The notes below the pieces were generated by a model. It was given only the letters and a program-made list of their open reading frames with translations. It was not told where the DNA came from and did no database searches. From Pseudomonas rubra (lineage in GTDB: Bacteria; Pseudomonadota; Gammaproteobacteria; Pseudomonadales; Pseudomonadaceae), in the NCBI RefSeq assembly GCF_028656935.1, contig NZ_JAMDGZ010000063.1, positions 1-56,265 of the forward strand: a stretch of DNA of 56,265 bases, read 5' to 3'. The number at the start of each line of letters is the position of its first letter. The stretch's first letter is position 1. Shown one piece after another: positions 9,776 through 18,208 of this stretch. Both the position numbers and the translations under genes were made by a program.

Positions 9776-10358
9776 GTCGCTGCTGCTGAGCCTGGCCCTG
9801 ACTGTCCCGCTTACCGCCCTCGCCGCCTGCCCGGTCGGCCAGTACGAAATTTGCCTAGGCAGTTGTATCTGCTCACCCATCGACCCCGGCCAGGCCGGCA
9901 GCGTGCTTGACGACCTCGGGCGCGTGGCCAGCAGTTCCCTGGCCCTGGCCTTGCAGCAAGCGCGCGCGACTGCGGCGGCCGGCACGGTGCTGCCGATCCC
10001 GCTGCACATCCGCGCCCAGCTCGAACCCTTTTACGACTTCCAGGTGCTCGATGCGGCGCGCTACAAGGTCGGCGATCAACAGGCCCTGGACAGTGCCAAC
10101 GCGCTGCTGCAGAACCCCGACGTCAATGCCGTGACCCTGATCGACATCATCGTCTTTCGCAACGAAGCCGACGCCCAGGACAACGTCGCGCTCTGGGCCC
10201 ACGAGCTGCAGCATGTGCAGCAGTACCAGCAATGGGGAGTGGAGGAGTTCGCCCGGCGCTATTCGCGCGACTTCAACGCCGTCGAAGCCCCGGCCTACGA
10301 AATCCAGGCGAAGGTCAGCAAGGCCCTGAGGCAGCGCTCCTCCGGCCAGGCCCGCTGA
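9762..10358 (+). CDS. secreted DUF4157-like protein with an HExxH motif
   Basis: 198 residues. A signal peptide (MKPLESLLLSLALTVPLTALA) is followed by a Cys-rich stretch with five Cys (CPVGQYEICLGSCICSP). The core WAHELQHVQQYQQWG contains HExxH, the zinc-binding motif of metallopeptidases, and matches the DUF4157 type of fold known mainly from contractile-injection-system cargo regions. Here it is a free-standing exported protein. ATG 9762 lies inside the TetR gene, which it overlaps by 14 bp. Catalytic activity is not shown; NAVEAPAYE downstream could supply a third metal ligand. No partner gene is obvious. Confidence 0.75.
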   Translation: MKPLESLLLSLALTVPLTALAACPVGQYEICLGSCICSPIDPGQAGSVLDDLGRVASSSLALALQQARATAAAGTVLPIPLHIRAQLEPFYDFQVLDAARYKVGDQQALDSANALLQNPDVNAVTLIDIIVFRNEADAQDNVALWAHELQHVQQYQQWGVEEFARRYSRDFNAVEAPAYEIQAKVSKALRQRSSGQAR

Positions 10359-10359
10359 G

Positions 10360-10971
10360 TCAGGCGCAGGCGCCGTGTAGCGCGCTCAGCGCCGGTTTGA
10401 TCATCGCCTGCAAGCGCGGTGCGGCAATGCCGTCGCGGGCCTGAATGGCAATGCCGTGCAGCAAGGTGGCAAACAGGTCGCCCAGCGCCTCGGGGTCGGC
10501 ATCAGCCTTGAGTTCGCCACGGCCGTGGGCCTGCTGCAGCAGGTCGATGATCGACTGGGTGCGCTGGCGGCGCAGCTCGCTCATCCAGTCGAGCACAGCC
10601 GTGATATCCGGCCCGCCGCTGGCGGTCGAGGAGACGGCCAGGCAGCCCCGCGGGCTGTCGGCGGCGGTGTAGGTGGTGATGGCATCGGCAAGGATCTGCT
10701 GCACCGCCTCACTCACCGGCAAGCTGCGCTGGATAACGCGCTCGGTAAAGCCACCCTGTTCGGCCAGGTACAGCGCCACCACTTCGCGAAACAACTGCTC
10801 CTTGCTGCCAAAGGCTGCGTAGATACGCGCTGACGCAATGCCCAGGGCATTGACCAGCAAGGCCATCGAGGTGCCTTCGTATCCGTATTGCCAGAAGGTC
10901 ACCAAGGCCTTGTGCAGGGCCTGGTCACGATCGAATTCCCGGGGACGTCCGGCCATGGGTTGTGTGTCCAT
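10360..10971 (-). CDS. TetR/AcrR family transcriptional regulator
   Basis: About 203 residues starting MDTQPMAGRPREFD; the inner Met at 10956 is an equally plausible start. The HTH (GYEGTSMALLVNALGIASARIYAAFGSKEQLF) is well conserved, and the C-terminal half (SPRGCLAVSSTA) matches the TetR_C group that includes many enzyme-gene repressors. Divergent from the sugar-isomerase-like gene at 11067, with a long palindrome in between that is the obvious operator. The gene converges with the HExxH protein gene, leaving 1 bp between their stop codons. Confidence 0.9.
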   Translation of the reverse strand: MDTQPMAGRPREFDRDQALHKALVTFWQYGYEGTSMALLVNALGIASARIYAAFGSKEQLFREVVALYLAEQGGFTERVIQRSLPVSEAVQQILADAITTYTAADSPRGCLAVSSTASGGPDITAVLDWMSELRRQRTQSIIDLLQQAHGRGELKADADPEALGDLFATLLHGIAIQARDGIAAPRLQAMIKPALSALHGACA

Positions 10972-11030
10972 CCAATCAGTTGCGGCGAATTCTACCTTGC
11001 AAAGCAGTTGACGCAAGCCCGTTGCCACCC

Positions 11031-11056
11031 TATTATTTGTCGATCGACAAACAATA
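11031..11056. promoter_or_regulatory. palindromic TetR operator
   Basis: TTTGTCGATCGACAAA (11036-11051) is a perfect 16-bp palindrome. It extends to 26 bp (TATT and AATA outer arms) with a single mismatched pair. It lies between the divergent TetR gene and the TIM-barrel gene, 11 bp before the latter's ATG. Confidence 0.75.
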
Positions 11057-11066
11057 GGAAATCACC

Positions 11067-12122
11067 ATGCGTACCCTCAAAGGACCCAGCCTGCACCTGG
11101 CCCAGTTCAGCGCCGAACAACCGCCGTTCAACAGCCTTGGCGAAATCGCCCGCTGGGCCGCCGGCCATGGCTTCGAAGCCTTGCAAGTGCCAGCCTGGGA
11201 TCGCCGCCTGTTCGACCTGGAACTGGCTGCCCAAAGCCAGACCTACTGTGACGAGCTGCGCGGCATGCTGGCCGAACATGGGCTGCAGGTCAGCGAACTG
11301 AGCACCCACTTGCTCGGTCAGTTGGTCGCAGTGCACCCGGCCTATGACGCCCTGTGCGACAACTTCGCCCCGCAGGCCTTGCACGGCAAACCCAAGGAGC
11401 GCACGGCCTGGGCACTGGAACAATTGCACCTGGCAATCAAGGCCTCGCAACGCCTGGGCCTGACCGACATGGGCACCTTCTCAGGCTCCCTGGCCTGGCC
11501 CTACCTGTTCCCCTTCCCGCAGCGCCCGGCAGGCCTGATCGAGGCGGCGTTCGAGGAGCTGGCGCGGCGCTGGCGGCCGATCCTCGATGCTTGCGATGCA
11601 CACGGCATCAACCTCTGCTACGAGATCCACCCCAGCGAAGACCTGCACGATGGCAGCAGTTTCGAACGTTTCCTTGAGCTGGTGGATAACCACCCACGCT
11701 GCAACCTGCTGTTCGACCCCAGCCACTTCGTCCTGCAGCAACTGAACTACCTCGACTACCTGGACCTGTACCACTCGCGCATCCGCATGTTTCACGTCAA
11801 GGACGCCGAGTTCAATCCCAGCGGCCGCCAGGGCACCTACGGCGGCTACTGCGACTGGAACGATCGGGCCGGGCGTTTTCGCTCGCTGGGCGACGGCCAG
11901 GTCGACTTCAAGGCGATCTTTTCCAAGCTGGCGCAGTACGACTTCCCCGGCTGGGCGACGCTGGAATGGGAGTGCTGCCTGAAAGACCAGGAAGCCGGCG
12001 CACGCGAAGGCGCAGCGTTCATCCGTGAGCACATCATCCCGGTGACCACCCGTACCTTCGATGACTTTGCCGGCGCCCCGGTCGACCCGCAACAAATCCA
12101 GACCCTCCTGGGCCTGGCTTGA
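11067..12122 (+). CDS. sugar phosphate isomerase/epimerase (xylose-isomerase-like TIM barrel)
   Basis: 351 residues, AP-endonuclease-2/xylose-isomerase-like TIM barrel. Visible metal-ligand segments are INLCYEIHPSEDLHDG, CNLLFDPSHFVLQQ, RMFHVKDAEF and ATLEWECCL, giving the Glu-Asp-His-Glu set typical of the family. Such enzymes isomerise or epimerise sugars and sugar acids with a divalent metal; the substrate is not clear. AGGAAATCACC before the ATG is a good ribosome site. It heads a probable operon with the epoxide-hydrolase-like gene (30 bp later) and is likely repressed through the palindrome at 11031-11056. Confidence 0.88.
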   Translation: MRTLKGPSLHLAQFSAEQPPFNSLGEIARWAAGHGFEALQVPAWDRRLFDLELAAQSQTYCDELRGMLAEHGLQVSELSTHLLGQLVAVHPAYDALCDNFAPQALHGKPKERTAWALEQLHLAIKASQRLGLTDMGTFSGSLAWPYLFPFPQRPAGLIEAAFEELARRWRPILDACDAHGINLCYEIHPSEDLHDGSSFERFLELVDNHPRCNLLFDPSHFVLQQLNYLDYLDLYHSRIRMFHVKDAEFNPSGRQGTYGGYCDWNDRAGRFRSLGDGQVDFKAIFSKLAQYDFPGWATLEWECCLKDQEAGAREGAAFIREHIIPVTTRTFDDFAGAPVDPQQIQTLLGLA

Positions 12123-12151
12123 ATTCCCCTGTTCACATGGAGTGCAGCACG

Positions 12152-13018
12152 ATGCCAACAACCCCCGAACCTCGCTTTGAACACCGCTACCTGAACCTGG
12201 AACCCGGTCGCCGTCTGCACTGCGTGCTGGCCGGCAGCGGCCAACCGGTGCTGTTGATCCCAGGTTGGCCGCAGACCTGGTACGCCTGGCGGCACGTAAT
12301 GAGCGCCCTAGCCCGCCAAGGTTACCAGGCCATCGCCGTCGACCTGCCGGGCACCGGCCTGTCGGACCCGGCCGCCGACGGTCACGACACCGGCACCATC
12401 GCTGCACTGCTGCACCGGGCCATGGGCCAACTGGGTCATCAGCGTTATCGCCTGGCCGGCCATGATGTGGGCATGTGGGTCGGCTACGCCCTGGCCTGCG
12501 ACTTCCCCGAGGCGGTCAGCCAACTGGTGCTCAGCGAAGCGGTGATCCCCGGGCTTGCCGAGGCGCCGCCGATCTTCGTCAGCGCCGAACAGAACATCTT
12601 CATCTGGCACTTTCTCTTCAACCAGTTGCACGACCTGCCCGAGGCCTTGATCAGTGGCCGTGAGGACCGTTACCTGACGTTCATGTTCGAGCGCTGGGCG
12701 CACCATGTCGACCGCGTCGCCGTCGATACCTACATCAAGGCCTACAGCAAACCGGGCGGCCTCAGTGGCGGGCTGGCCTACTACCGCTCGATTCGCCAGA
12801 CCATCGCCCAGAACCAGCAACGCGCCCACCAGCGTCTGCTCATGCCGGTGCTGGCCATAGGCGCCGAGCACGCCACCGCCGAGGTGCCGCTACAGACCCT
12901 CAAGGCGCATGCCGAGGACTTGCGCGGTTGTGTCATCGCCGACTGCGGGCACTTCGTCATGGAAGAAGCGGACGAAGCGTTCAGCCAGCACCTGCTGGAG
13001 TTTTTCCAGGCGAACTAG
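12152..13018 (+). CDS. alpha/beta hydrolase, epoxide hydrolase / haloalkane dehalogenase-like
   Basis: 288 residues. PVLLIPGWPQTWYAWR is the HGxP-like oxyanion motif, and GHDVGMWVG places Asp105 as nucleophile, as in epoxide hydrolases and dehalogenases, not Ser as in esterases. CGHFVMEE supplies the C-terminal His. ATG 12152 follows GGAG at nine bases; two earlier starts (TTG 12119, ATG 12137) are less convincing. It is probably co-transcribed with the TIM-barrel gene upstream and perhaps with the methyltransferase downstream (91 bp gap). Confidence 0.85.
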   Translation: MPTTPEPRFEHRYLNLEPGRRLHCVLAGSGQPVLLIPGWPQTWYAWRHVMSALARQGYQAIAVDLPGTGLSDPAADGHDTGTIAALLHRAMGQLGHQRYRLAGHDVGMWVGYALACDFPEAVSQLVLSEAVIPGLAEAPPIFVSAEQNIFIWHFLFNQLHDLPEALISGREDRYLTFMFERWAHHVDRVAVDTYIKAYSKPGGLSGGLAYYRSIRQTIAQNQQRAHQRLLMPVLAIGAEHATAEVPLQTLKAHAEDLRGCVIADCGHFVMEEADEAFSQHLLEFFQAN

Positions 13019-13109
13019 ACTTAAGGGTTGCCCCACCCCACATTGGCCCGAGGTTGCCGGCAGCGCTGGCAACCCCGTTGACGTTGGACTTCCTGGAGGA
13101 GAACACGCA

Positions 13110-14156
13110 ATGGACGAAGCCAGGCTTAACGATTTCATGGGCAAGCTGGTGTCCGACATGGGCGCCGCCGCAATGCTTGCCAACCTGATCCTCGGCGATG
13201 AGCTCGGTTTGTACCGGGCCATGGCCGACAGCCAGTTCACCACCCCCGAACAGCTGGCCGACAAGACCGGCTGCAATGCCCGCCTGCTGCGCGAATGGCT
13301 GAGCGCCCAGGCGGCTTCCGGTTACATGGAACACCGCGACGGGCGCTTTCGCCTGCCCGAAGAACAGGCCATGGCCCTGGCCATCGAAGACTCACCGGTG
13401 TATGCCGCCGGTGGTGCCTCGGTGATCGCCGCACTGTTTCACGACAAAGACAAACTGGTCGCCGCCATGCGCGGCGATGGCGCCCTGGCCTGGGGCGATC
13501 ATCACCCGTGCATGTTCAGCGGCACCGAGCGCTTCTTCCGCCCCGGTTACCGTGCCCACCTGGTGAGCCAATGGCTGCCGACACTGAGTGGCGTGATCGA
13601 CAAGCTCCAGGCCGGCGCCAAGGTTGCCGACGTCGGCTGTGGTCATGGCGCCTCGACGGTGATTATGGCCCAGGCCTTCCCCGCCTCGCGTTTCAGTGGC
13701 TTTGACTACCATGCCCCGTCGATCAGCATCGCCAGCCAGCGTGCCGCCGAAGGCGGCGTGGCCGAGCGCACGCAGTTCGTCCAGGCCAGCGCCAAGAACT
13801 TCCCCGGCAACGACTTCGACCTGATCTGCTACTTCGACTGCCTGCACGACATGGGCGACCCGGTCGGCGCCGCCCGGCATGCCTATGATTCGCTCAAAGC
13901 CGACGGCACGGTGCTGCTGGTCGAGCCCTATGCCAACGACACCCTGGATGAGAACAGCACGCCGGTCGGGCGGCTGTTCTACGCCGCCTCGACTTTTATC
14001 TGCACGCCCAACTCGCTGTCCCAGGAAGTTGGCCTCGGGCTTGGCGCCCAGGCTGGCGAGGCGCGGCTGCGGGCGGTGTTTGAAGAGGCCGGGTTCAAGC
14101 GCTTTCGCCGGGCGACCGAGACGCCGTTCAATTTGATTCTTGAAGCGCGCAAGTAA
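13110..14156 (+). CDS. class I SAM-dependent methyltransferase with N-terminal winged helix
   Basis: 348 residues. Residues 1-85 form a winged-helix dimerisation domain (TTPEQLADKTGCNARLLREW) as in O-methyltransferase-like enzymes. The SAM site is VADVGCGHGAST (172-183), followed by FDLICYFDCLHDMGDP, where a general base could lie, and LLVEPYAND. GGAGGA precedes the ATG by ten bases. The acceptor is unknown; neighbouring hydrolase and isomerase genes suggest small-molecule metabolism. A REP element follows the stop codon directly. Confidence 0.87.
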   Translation: MDEARLNDFMGKLVSDMGAAAMLANLILGDELGLYRAMADSQFTTPEQLADKTGCNARLLREWLSAQAASGYMEHRDGRFRLPEEQAMALAIEDSPVYAAGGASVIAALFHDKDKLVAAMRGDGALAWGDHHPCMFSGTERFFRPGYRAHLVSQWLPTLSGVIDKLQAGAKVADVGCGHGASTVIMAQAFPASRFSGFDYHAPSISIASQRAAEGGVAERTQFVQASAKNFPGNDFDLICYFDCLHDMGDPVGAARHAYDSLKADGTVLLVEPYANDTLDENSTPVGRLFYAASTFICTPNSLSQEVGLGLGAQAGEARLRAVFEEAGFKRFRRATETPFNLILEARK

Positions 14157-14162
14157 TCGCTG

Positions 14163-14216
14163 ATCGCGGGGCAAGCCCGCTCCTACCGGCCCGTAGGAGC
14201 GGGCTTGCCCCGCGAT
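14163..14216. repeat. REP-type inverted repeat
   Basis: Perfect 24-bp arms (14163-14186 and 14193-14216) of the ATCGCGGGGCAAGCCCGCTC type with a 6-bp loop. Same family as the copies at 39218, 41667 and, partly, 56252. It may also act as a weak terminator for the methyltransferase gene. Confidence 0.9.
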
Positions 14217-14278
14217 GCTTTTCTACCTCCCACCCGTCCCCCACGCAGAGAAATTTGCAGGAAGCCCTTGCACGTCAA

Positions 14279-14295
14279 ATATTATGGTATACCAT
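14279..14295. promoter_or_regulatory. GntR-type operator, family A copy 1
   Basis: ATATTATGGTATACCA with a central ATGGTATACCAT palindrome (14284-14295), 38 bp before the DUF1185 gene. It shares 16 positions, with one W difference, with the inverted site at 35181-35196 and matches the site at 34817-34831. Confidence 0.65.
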
Positions 14296-14332
14296 CAGAC
14301 AACAAGACCAATACCCTGCACCGGAGCAGCCC

Positions 14333-14923
14333 ATGAGTTTCGAAATCCGCAAGATCGTCACCTACAGCGAACAAACCCTGATTGAAGGCGGCAAGGCCGC
14401 TGCCAAGCCGGTGACCATGGTCGGCCTGGCGGTGGTGATCAAGAACCCGTGGCTGGGTCGCGGCTTTGTCGACGACTTGAAGCCCGAGATCCGTGCCCAC
14501 TGCTCGGATCTGGGCGCGCAAATGGTCGAGCGCCTGTGCGCAGCCATCGGTGGCGCCGACAAGATCCAGGCCTACGGCAAGGCCGCCGTGGTCGGCGCCG
14601 AGGGCGAGATCGAACACGCCTCGGCAGTGATCCACACCCTGCGGTTTGGCAACCACTACCGCGAAGCGGTCCAGGCCAAAAGCTACCTGAGCTTCACCAA
14701 CAAGCGGGGCGGCCCGGGCACCTCGATCCAGATCCCGATGATGCACAAGGACGACGAAGGCCTGCGCTCGCACTACATCACCCTGGAAATGCAGATCGAA
14801 GACGCCCCACGCGCCGACGAAATCGTCGTGGTGCTCGGTTGCGCCGACGGTGGCCGCCTGCACCCGCGCATCGGCAACCGCTACATCGACCTGGAAGAGC
14901 TGGCCGCTGAAAAAGCGCAATAA
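14333..14923 (+). CDS. amino acid synthesis family protein (DUF1185)
   Basis: 196 residues, full length for the DUF1185 (amino-acid synthesis) family, whose true function is unsettled. Recognisable segments are GLAVVIKNPWLGRGFVDDL, GKAAVVGAEGEIEHASAVIH and the C-terminal VVVLGCADGGRLHPRIGN. ATG 14333 follows CGGAGC at six bases. It is the first gene of a tight same-strand series running to the NUDIX gene at 19530, with a palindromic operator just upstream, so it probably belongs to an inducible catabolic operon. Confidence 0.85.
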   Translation: MSFEIRKIVTYSEQTLIEGGKAAAKPVTMVGLAVVIKNPWLGRGFVDDLKPEIRAHCSDLGAQMVERLCAAIGGADKIQAYGKAAVVGAEGEIEHASAVIHTLRFGNHYREAVQAKSYLSFTNKRGGPGTSIQIPMMHKDDEGLRSHYITLEMQIEDAPRADEIVVVLGCADGGRLHPRIGNRYIDLEELAAEKAQ

Positions 14924-14949
14924 CAATAATGACGCCCCAGGAGTGAGCG

Positions 14950-15783
14950 ATGATGCAGCCTGCTGCTGAACGCACCCCGGCCGGCACCAGTTACCTGGCG
15001 ACCGGCCAAGGCCAACCCGTGGTGTTGATCCACGGCGTGGGCCTGAACAAAGAAATGTGGGGCGGGCAGATCGTCGGCCTGGCCAGCAACTACCAGGTGA
15101 TTGCCTACGACATGCTCGGCCATGGCCAGAGCCCGCGTCCGGCCGCAGGCACTGGCCTGCCCGGCTATGCCGCACAACTGGCCGAGCTGCTTGAGCACTT
15201 GCAAGTGCCCCAGGCAACCATCATCGGTTTTTCCATGGGCGGCCTGGTGGCCCGCGCCTTCGCCCTGCACTACCCGCAGCGCCTGGCCGCGCTGGTGGTA
15301 CTCAACAGTGTATTCAACCGCAGCGCCGAACAGCGCGCCGGGGTCATCGCACGCACCGCTCAAGCTGCCGAGCACGGCCCCGACGCCAACGCCGAAGCGG
15401 CCCTGGCACGCTGGTTCAGCCGCGAGTACCAGGCGGCCAACCCGGCGCAGATCGCGGCCCTTCGCCAGACCCTGGCCAGTAACGATCCGCAGGGTTACCT
15501 GACCACCTACGAGCTGTTCGCCACCCAAGACATGTACCGCGCCGACGACCTGGGCAGCATCCAGGTACCAACGCTGATCGCCACCGGCGAATGGGACCTG
15601 GGCTCGACCCCGGCCATGAGCGAGCAACTGGCCCGGCGCATTCCCGGGGCGCAGAGCGTGGTGCTGGCCGAGCAACGGCATATGATGCCGGTAGAGTCGC
15701 CGCGCCTGGTCAACCAGATGCTCCTGGACTTTCTCGGGCGCGCCCGAGCCCTCTCCGATACAGCCAAGGGGATCGTTGCATGA
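14950..15783 (+). CDS. alpha/beta hydrolase (RutD/3-oxoadipate enol-lactonase-like)
   Basis: 277 residues. VVLIHGVGLNKEMW is the oxyanion motif, GFSMGG holds nucleophile Ser95, and ATGEWDLGSTP and AEQRHMMPVE give the acid and the His. The overall shape is close to 3-oxoadipate enol-lactone hydrolases and RutD-like hydrolases. CAGGAG precedes ATG ATG; the first (14950) is used here. Its stop overlaps the start of the ALDH gene (ATGA), so the two are translationally coupled. It probably cleaves an intermediate of the pathway encoded by this operon. Confidence 0.88.
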   Translation: MMQPAAERTPAGTSYLATGQGQPVVLIHGVGLNKEMWGGQIVGLASNYQVIAYDMLGHGQSPRPAAGTGLPGYAAQLAELLEHLQVPQATIIGFSMGGLVARAFALHYPQRLAALVVLNSVFNRSAEQRAGVIARTAQAAEHGPDANAEAALARWFSREYQAANPAQIAALRQTLASNDPQGYLTTYELFATQDMYRADDLGSIQVPTLIATGEWDLGSTPAMSEQLARRIPGAQSVVLAEQRHMMPVESPRLVNQMLLDFLGRARALSDTAKGIVA

Positions 15784-17261
15784 CACTTGTACCCTTCCAG
15801 ATGTGCATCGACGGCCAGTGGCGCGATGCCTTAAGCGGCAAAACTTTCGACAGCCTCGACCCGTCCACCGCGCAGGCCTGGGCACAACTGCCCGATGCCG
15901 CGCAAGCCGATGTCGAGCTGGCGGTACAGGCCGCGCAAAGAGCCTTTGATAACCCCGCCTGGCGCAGCATCACCGCCACTGCCCGGGGCAAGCTGTTGCG
16001 CCGCCTGGGTGATTTGATCGGCGACAATAAAGAGCGCCTGGCCCAACTGGAGAGCCGCGACAACGGCAAGCTGATCCGCGAGACCCGCGGCCAGGTCGGT
16101 TACCTGCCAGAATTCTTCCACTACACCGCAGGCCTTGCCGACAAGCTCGAAGGCGGCACCCTGCCGCTGGACAAGCCTGAGCTGTTTGCCTACACCGTGC
16201 ACGAACCGATCGGCGTGGTGGCGGCGATCATTCCTTGGAACAGCCCGCTGTACCTGACCGCGATCAAGCTGGCGCCAGCGCTTGCGGCCGGCAACACCAT
16301 CGTCATCAAACCGTCCGAGCATGCCTCGGCGACCATCCTTGAGCTGGCACGCCTGGCCCTTGAAGCCGGCTTCCCACCCGGGGTGGTCAACGTCGTCACA
16401 GGCTTTGGCCCAAGCACTGGCGCCGCCCTGACCCGCCACCCGCTGGTGCGCAAAATCGCCTTCACCGGCGGCGCCGCCACCGCTCGCCATGTGGTGCGCA
16501 GCAGCGCCGAGAACTTCGCCAAACTGTCGCTGGAACTGGGCGGCAAGTCGCCGAACATCATCTTCGCCGACGCTGACCTGGACAGCGCCATCAATGGCGC
16601 GGTGGCCGGCATCTACGCTGCCTCCGGGCAGAGCTGCGTGGCAGGCTCGCGCCTGCTGGTGCAAGACGAGATCTTCGACGAATTCGTCGAGCGCCTGATC
16701 GAGCGGGCCAAACGCATCAAGATCGGCAACCCGCAGGATGAAAGCAGCGAAATGGGCCCCATGGCCACCGCCCAGCAACTGGCGGTGGTCGAAAGCCTGG
16801 TGGCGGCGGCCAAGGCCGAAGGCGCGACATTGCGCCTGGGCGGCCAGCGCGCCGAGGTCGAAGGCGATGGCTGGTACTACCAGCCGACCCTGTTCGAATG
16901 CGACAGCCACTCGCTGAAGATCATGCAGGAAGAAGTCTTTGGCCCGGTGGCGGCAGTGATCCGCTTCAAGACCGAAGCCCAGGCGCTGGCCATGGCCAAC
17001 GACTCGCAGTTTGGCCTGGCCGCCGGCATCTGGACCCGCGACTTGGGCCGCGCCCATCGCCTGGCCCGGGACGTGCGCTCGGGGATCATCTGGGTCAACA
17101 CCTACCGCGCGGTGTCGGCCATGGCGCCGATCGGCGGCTTCAAGAACAGCGGCTACGGCCGTGAAAGCGGCATCGATTCGGTGCTGGCCTATACCGAGCT
17201 GAAAACGGTGTGGATCAACCTCTCCACCGCGCCCATGCCCGACCCCTTTGTCATGCGTTAG
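15780..17261 (+). CDS. aldehyde dehydrogenase
   Basis: 493 residues, full-length NAD(P)-dependent aldehyde dehydrogenase. The catalytic set is visible: N154 in PWNSP, E252 in LELGGK and C286 in SGQSCVAGS. The cofactor-site segment KPSEHAS and the C-terminal FKNSGYGRESG are normal. It oxidises an unknown aldehyde to an acid, probably a product of the hydrolase or of an oxygenase step. ATG 15780 overlaps the upstream hydrolase stop by 4 bp. Confidence 0.92.
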   Translation: MTLVPFQMCIDGQWRDALSGKTFDSLDPSTAQAWAQLPDAAQADVELAVQAAQRAFDNPAWRSITATARGKLLRRLGDLIGDNKERLAQLESRDNGKLIRETRGQVGYLPEFFHYTAGLADKLEGGTLPLDKPELFAYTVHEPIGVVAAIIPWNSPLYLTAIKLAPALAAGNTIVIKPSEHASATILELARLALEAGFPPGVVNVVTGFGPSTGAALTRHPLVRKIAFTGGAATARHVVRSSAENFAKLSLELGGKSPNIIFADADLDSAINGAVAGIYAASGQSCVAGSRLLVQDEIFDEFVERLIERAKRIKIGNPQDESSEMGPMATAQQLAVVESLVAAAKAEGATLRLGGQRAEVEGDGWYYQPTLFECDSHSLKIMQEEVFGPVAAVIRFKTEAQALAMANDSQFGLAAGIWTRDLGRAHRLARDVRSGIIWVNTYRAVSAMAPIGGFKNSGYGRESGIDSVLAYTELKTVWINLSTAPMPDPFVMR

Positions 17262-17273
17262 GAGCGCCCGTCC

Positions 17274-17759
17274 ATGATTGAACCTGGCATTTACAAAGAC
17301 GTGATGGGCTCGTTTCCCTCCGGCGTCACCGTGGTCACCACCCTGGACGCCGACGGCGGCATCGTCGGCATCACCGCCAGCGCCTTCAGTGCGCTGTCGA
17401 TCGATCCGGCGCTGGTGCTGTTCTGCCCCAACTACGCCTCCGACACCTACCCGGTGCTGCGTGACAGCAAGCAGTTCGCCATCCACCTGCTGGCCGCCGG
17501 GCAAACCGCCGAAGCCTACGCCTTCGCCGGCAAGGGCAAAGACAAGGCCAAGGGCATCGACTGGCACCTGAGCGCGCTGGGCAACCCGCTGCTGAGCAAC
17601 GCCACGGCGATCATCGAGTGCGAGCTGTGGCGCGAGTACGATGGCGGCGACCACGCCATCATCGTCGGCGCGGTCAAGCACCTGATCCTGCCCGAGCAAC
17701 CGGCCACACCGATGATCTATCACAAAGGCAAACTCGGCGCCCTGCCGCCGCTGGCCTGA
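17274..17759 (+). CDS. flavin reductase family protein
   Basis: 161 residues, flavin reductase / RutF-HpaC-like split-barrel fold. MGSFPSGVTVVTT and GITASAFSALSIDPALVLFC are the FMN-binding signature, and GDHAIIVGAVKHL is the conserved C-terminal segment. Such proteins supply reduced flavin to a two-component monooxygenase, but no such oxygenase gene is found nearby. GGAGC lies upstream. The gene starts 12 bp after the ALDH stop. Confidence 0.9.
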   Translation: MIEPGIYKDVMGSFPSGVTVVTTLDADGGIVGITASAFSALSIDPALVLFCPNYASDTYPVLRDSKQFAIHLLAAGQTAEAYAFAGKGKDKAKGIDWHLSALGNPLLSNATAIIECELWREYDGGDHAIIVGAVKHLILPEQPATPMIYHKGKLGALPPLA

Positions 17760-17777
17760 CTGATTGGGAGCACAGTG

Positions 17778-18167
17778 ATGCACAACGACATGTACGAAAA
17801 AGGCCTGCAGATCCGCACCCAGGTGCTGGGCCAGGACTACGTCAACAGATCGATCGAGAACGCCGACGACTTCAACCGGCCCCTGCAGGAGCTGGTCACC
17901 GAATACTGCTGGGGGCATGTCTGGGGCCGCGACGGGTTGTCGCTCAAGGAACGCAGCATGATCAACCTGGCGATGATTTCCGCGCTCAACCGCCCGCACG
18001 AACTCAAGCTGCATATACGCGGCGCCTTGCGTAACGGTCTGAGTCGTGAGCAAATACGCGAAATCCTGCTTCAAGTCGGTATCTATTGCGGTGTGCCCGC
18101 AGCCGTGGACAGTTTCCGGCTGGCCCGCGAAGCCTTCGCCGAGGCCGACTCGGAGCCCACCCGATAA
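17778..18167 (+). CDS. carboxymuconolactone decarboxylase family protein
   Basis: 129 residues of the CMD/AhpD-like all-alpha family. Typical segments are EYCWGHVWGRDGLSLKERSMINLAMISALNRPHEL (read as 17900-18005) and REILLQVGIYCGVPAAVDSF. It lacks the CxxC pair of AhpD peroxidase subunits, so a decarboxylase or lactone-processing role fits better. ATG 17778 is preceded by GTG 17775 and a TTGGGAGC ribosome site. It sits fifth in the catabolic series and directly before the GntR gene. Confidence 0.88.
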   Translation: MHNDMYEKGLQIRTQVLGQDYVNRSIENADDFNRPLQELVTEYCWGHVWGRDGLSLKERSMINLAMISALNRPHELKLHIRGALRNGLSREQIREILLQVGIYCGVPAAVDSFRLAREAFAEADSEPTR

Positions 18168-18208
18168 CGATGGGCTGTTCCACTGCAACAGCCTTCAGCA
18201 GAGCACCG

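Noticed and set aside
15831..18188. 785-codon open frame on the minus strand
   Set aside because: It lies across the ALDH, flavin reductase and CMD genes, whose motifs are intact on the + strand; the minus frame is a low-complexity product of GC-rich codon use.
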